The position numbers were made by a program, and so were the translations under genes. The notes below the pieces were generated by a model. It did not search any database and was not told where the DNA came from. It saw only the letters and a list, made by a program, of their open reading frames with translations. A stretch of DNA of 64,000 nt from a virus: positions 55,947 to 119,946 of IMG/VR virus record IMGVR_UViG_3300021962_000036, one strand, 5' to 3'. This document shows, one piece after another, positions 63,019-64,000 of this stretch. The first letter of the stretch is position 1. Each line of letters starts with the position of its first letter.

Positions 63019-63372
63019 AGTTTCTACAATCTCAATTATTTTCTCAAGACAAGCAAGTTCTGTTTCTTCATAAGTATCATAAGCATCTGAAAGAATTGAT
63101 TCTGAAAGAGTGGTGCTATCTGGCATTGACCATTTAATATAGAAATCATGATTATTATAATTATGGGTGGAAAAACTGACAAAAAACCCTTTCTCCCTAA
63201 ACCATCTAAATGCTTGTGAAAATATTGGTGCTTTTACGGCATAAGAATAATCATATTCCTCTGACTCTAGGTCTAAATAGTTTTCATTATGGTATGCACC
63301 AAAACATTCTTCATTAAATCCAATTGCTTTGAGTTTAACCGCCAACTCATAAGGTACAAATTCTTTTATCAT
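63001..63372 (-). CDS. Uncharacterised 123-aa protein
   Basis: MIKEFVPYELAVKLKAIGF N terminus, FSQAFRWFREKGFFVSFSTH middle, C-terminal ETKQQEQ. The FRWFREKG-x-FVSF pattern occurs in small phage proteins of unknown role. Coupled by start/stop boxes at both ends. Confidence 0.6.
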   Translation of the reverse strand: MIKEFVPYELAVKLKAIGFNEECFGAYHNENYLDLESEEYDYSYAVKAPIFSQAFRWFREKGFFVSFSTHNYNNHDFYIKWSMPDSTTLSESILSDAYDTYEETELACLEKIIEIVETKQQEQ

Positions 63373-63386
63373 TGTTCTTGTTGTTT
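63369..63386 (-). repeat. Start/stop box copy 3, with a frame-shifting T upstream
   Basis: Same 18-base box, but here the preceding sequence has one extra T compared with copy 1 (CCTTTTAAAC versus CCTTTAAAC), so the upstream gene stops at ETF before the box and the KQQEQ codons are not translated. Confidence 0.8.
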
Positions 63387-63609
63387 AAAAGGTTTCATCC
63401 CAATACTCTTCAAATGTTTGCCAATTTTCTTCTGCAATACCTTTGCCTTCAAATCTACCCGCTTGATGTGCTATATCCCAAGTTTCTTTGTGTGATTGCT
63501 TCTCCATTCTTCTTGCGTGGTTATAAATTGAAACTTCACTAAAATATTCACTAATACCTTTTCCGTAATTATCTAACTCTTTTATTAACCATTCTACTGC
63601 TGTTTTCAT
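63385..63609 (-). CDS. Small paralogue A (TAVEW-type, 74 aa)
   Basis: Contains TAVEWLIKELDNYG at the start and NHARRMEKQSHKE in the middle, matching the neighbouring 62-aa protein (TAVEYIKEKL, KARSMEKKQ). This family of small proteins is common in Bacteroidota phages and prophages, function unknown. The tail ends WDETF. Confidence 0.65.
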   Translation of the reverse strand: MKTAVEWLIKELDNYGKGISEYFSEVSIYNHARRMEKQSHKETWDIAHQAGRFEGKGIAEENWQTFEEYWDETF

Positions 63610-63623
63610 TATCCTTGTTGTTT
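63606..63623 (-). repeat. Start/stop box copy 4 (variant AAACAACAAGGATAATGA)
   Basis: Diverged copy: ends the 62-aa gene (KQQG) and supplies the ATG of paralogue A. Confidence 0.8.
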
Positions 63624-63797
63624 AGGTATATAACCATAGTTTTCAATTCCCTTTTGGTACATATCTACCATTTGCTTTTTCTCCATTGACCTTGCTTTTT
63701 CAAAGATTTGGTCAAAGGTCATCTTTTCATACCAATACTCATCGCACATTAATTTCTCTTTAATGTACTCTACTGCTGTTAATTGTTCTTCTTTCAT
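63609..63797 (-). CDS. Small paralogue B (TAVEY-type, 62 aa)
   Basis: Starts MKEEQLTAVEYIKEKLMCDE and carries EKARSMEKKQMVDMYQKG, then YIPKQQG. Homologous along its length to paralogue A but with a different middle. Both ends lie in start/stop boxes. Confidence 0.65.
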   Translation of the reverse strand: MKEEQLTAVEYIKEKLMCDEYWYEKMTFDQIFEKARSMEKKQMVDMYQKGIENYGYIPKQQG

Positions 63798-63811
63798 TGT
63801 TCTTGTTGTTT
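63794..63811 (-). repeat. Start/stop box copy 5
   Basis: Exact AAACAACAAGAACAATGA; ends the 61-aa frame gene (KQQEQ) and starts paralogue B. Confidence 0.85.
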
Positions 63812-63973
63812 AGTTATCATTTCGTGTTTCACTCCGAATTCATCATACCCATCTTTGTACTCTGGCGAAAGATGGCTAAACTCCACACTATCGTCCACTA
63901 TCTGAAGGTTACCAGTGAAGCAGTACCCCGTACATTTTAGAAGATTTTCGAGTATCTCTAGCATCTGCTCCAT
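63794..63973 (-). CDS. Uncharacterised protein at window edge (59 aa)
   Basis: Start at ATG 63973 (MEQMLEILENLLKCTGYCF); a TTG at 63979 is possible and the frame may extend further beyond the window. Contains DDSVEFSHLSPEYKDGYDEFG and C-terminal ITKQQEQ from the start/stop box. No family recognised. Confidence 0.55.
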   Translation of the reverse strand: MEQMLEILENLLKCTGYCFTGNLQIVDDSVEFSHLSPEYKDGYDEFGVKHEMITKQQEQ

Positions 63974-64000
63974 ATTCAAATCGTTGTATGGTACTTCGTA

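Noticed and set aside
1-64000. Stop-codon reassignment (TAG or TGA), known in some crAss-like phages
   Set aside because: All conserved enzymes here read through with standard stops and TGA is used as a normal terminator (for example in thyX).

Overview
The window is AT-rich phage DNA with tightly packed genes and no host housekeeping genes. It reads as part of a crAss-like phage (order Crassvirales) infecting a member of the Bacteroidota. The main evidence is a 3,773-residue virion protein carrying the D-x-D-x-D loop of the virion-packaged RNA polymerase known from these phages, in tandem with other giant virion proteins. A typical replication set supports this (family B polymerase, DnaB helicase, primase, UDG, dUTPase, SF2 helicase), as do amidase lysis and intergenic promoters of the Bacteroidota form TTTG-N19-TAnnTTTG. 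Shine-Dalgarno sites are mostly absent. The standard bacterial code reads cleanly and I saw no recoded stops. I saw no tRNA, rRNA, CRISPR array, integrase or insertion sequence. The tail-fibre modules and the ThyX/RNR genes suggest an aquatic or environmental phage, but that is inference.

Layout: (1) 1-33.3 kb, plus strand, late virion genes. There are three giant, probably injected proteins (the first cut by the window start; the second with a zincin motif and the RNA polymerase; the third with a PD-(D/E)XK nuclease). These are followed by fibre proteins, two with C-terminal S74 chaperones, a cysteine-rich tip-like protein and small virion proteins, ending at a bidirectional terminator near 33.37 kb. 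(2) 33.4-37.9 kb, minus strand, a dNTP operon: nrdB, nrdA, two uncharacterised genes, thyX and a tiny Fis-type HTH protein. (3) 38.2-40.1 kb, plus strand, a lysis cassette: membrane/coiled-coil protein, spanin-like protein, holin-like protein and amidase. (4) 40.2-64 kb, minus strand, replication, recombination and repair genes, then a long train of small early-type genes, many overlapping by ATGA. A single plus-strand gene (52044-52382) interrupts this block.

How it fits together: the injected RNA polymerase would start transcription on entry. The minus-strand genes make dNTPs (RNR, ThyX, dNMP kinase, dUTPase), replicate DNA (PolB, DnaB, primase, SSB-like) and recombine or repair it (Sak4-like ATPase, PD-(D/E)XK exonuclease, NinB-like protein, UDG, spore photoproduct lyase-like radical SAM enzyme). 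The plus strand builds the particle and lyses the cell. Three plus-strand transcription units share a 25-bp motif ending in TATATTAT, whereas several other units have TAnnTTTG promoters, which suggests two promoter classes.

Four small genes fall below usual ORF length cut-offs and were found by reading the gaps: a 49-aa basic protein (32680-32829), a 49-aa Fis-type HTH (33384-33533), a 48-aa protein (55441-55587) and a 28-aa membrane protein (61510-61596). The most unusual signals are a repeated AAACAACAAG..ATGA start/stop box in the 62.8-63.8 kb gene array, a two-terminator leader upstream of nrdB, and the multi-enzyme content of the giant virion proteins.
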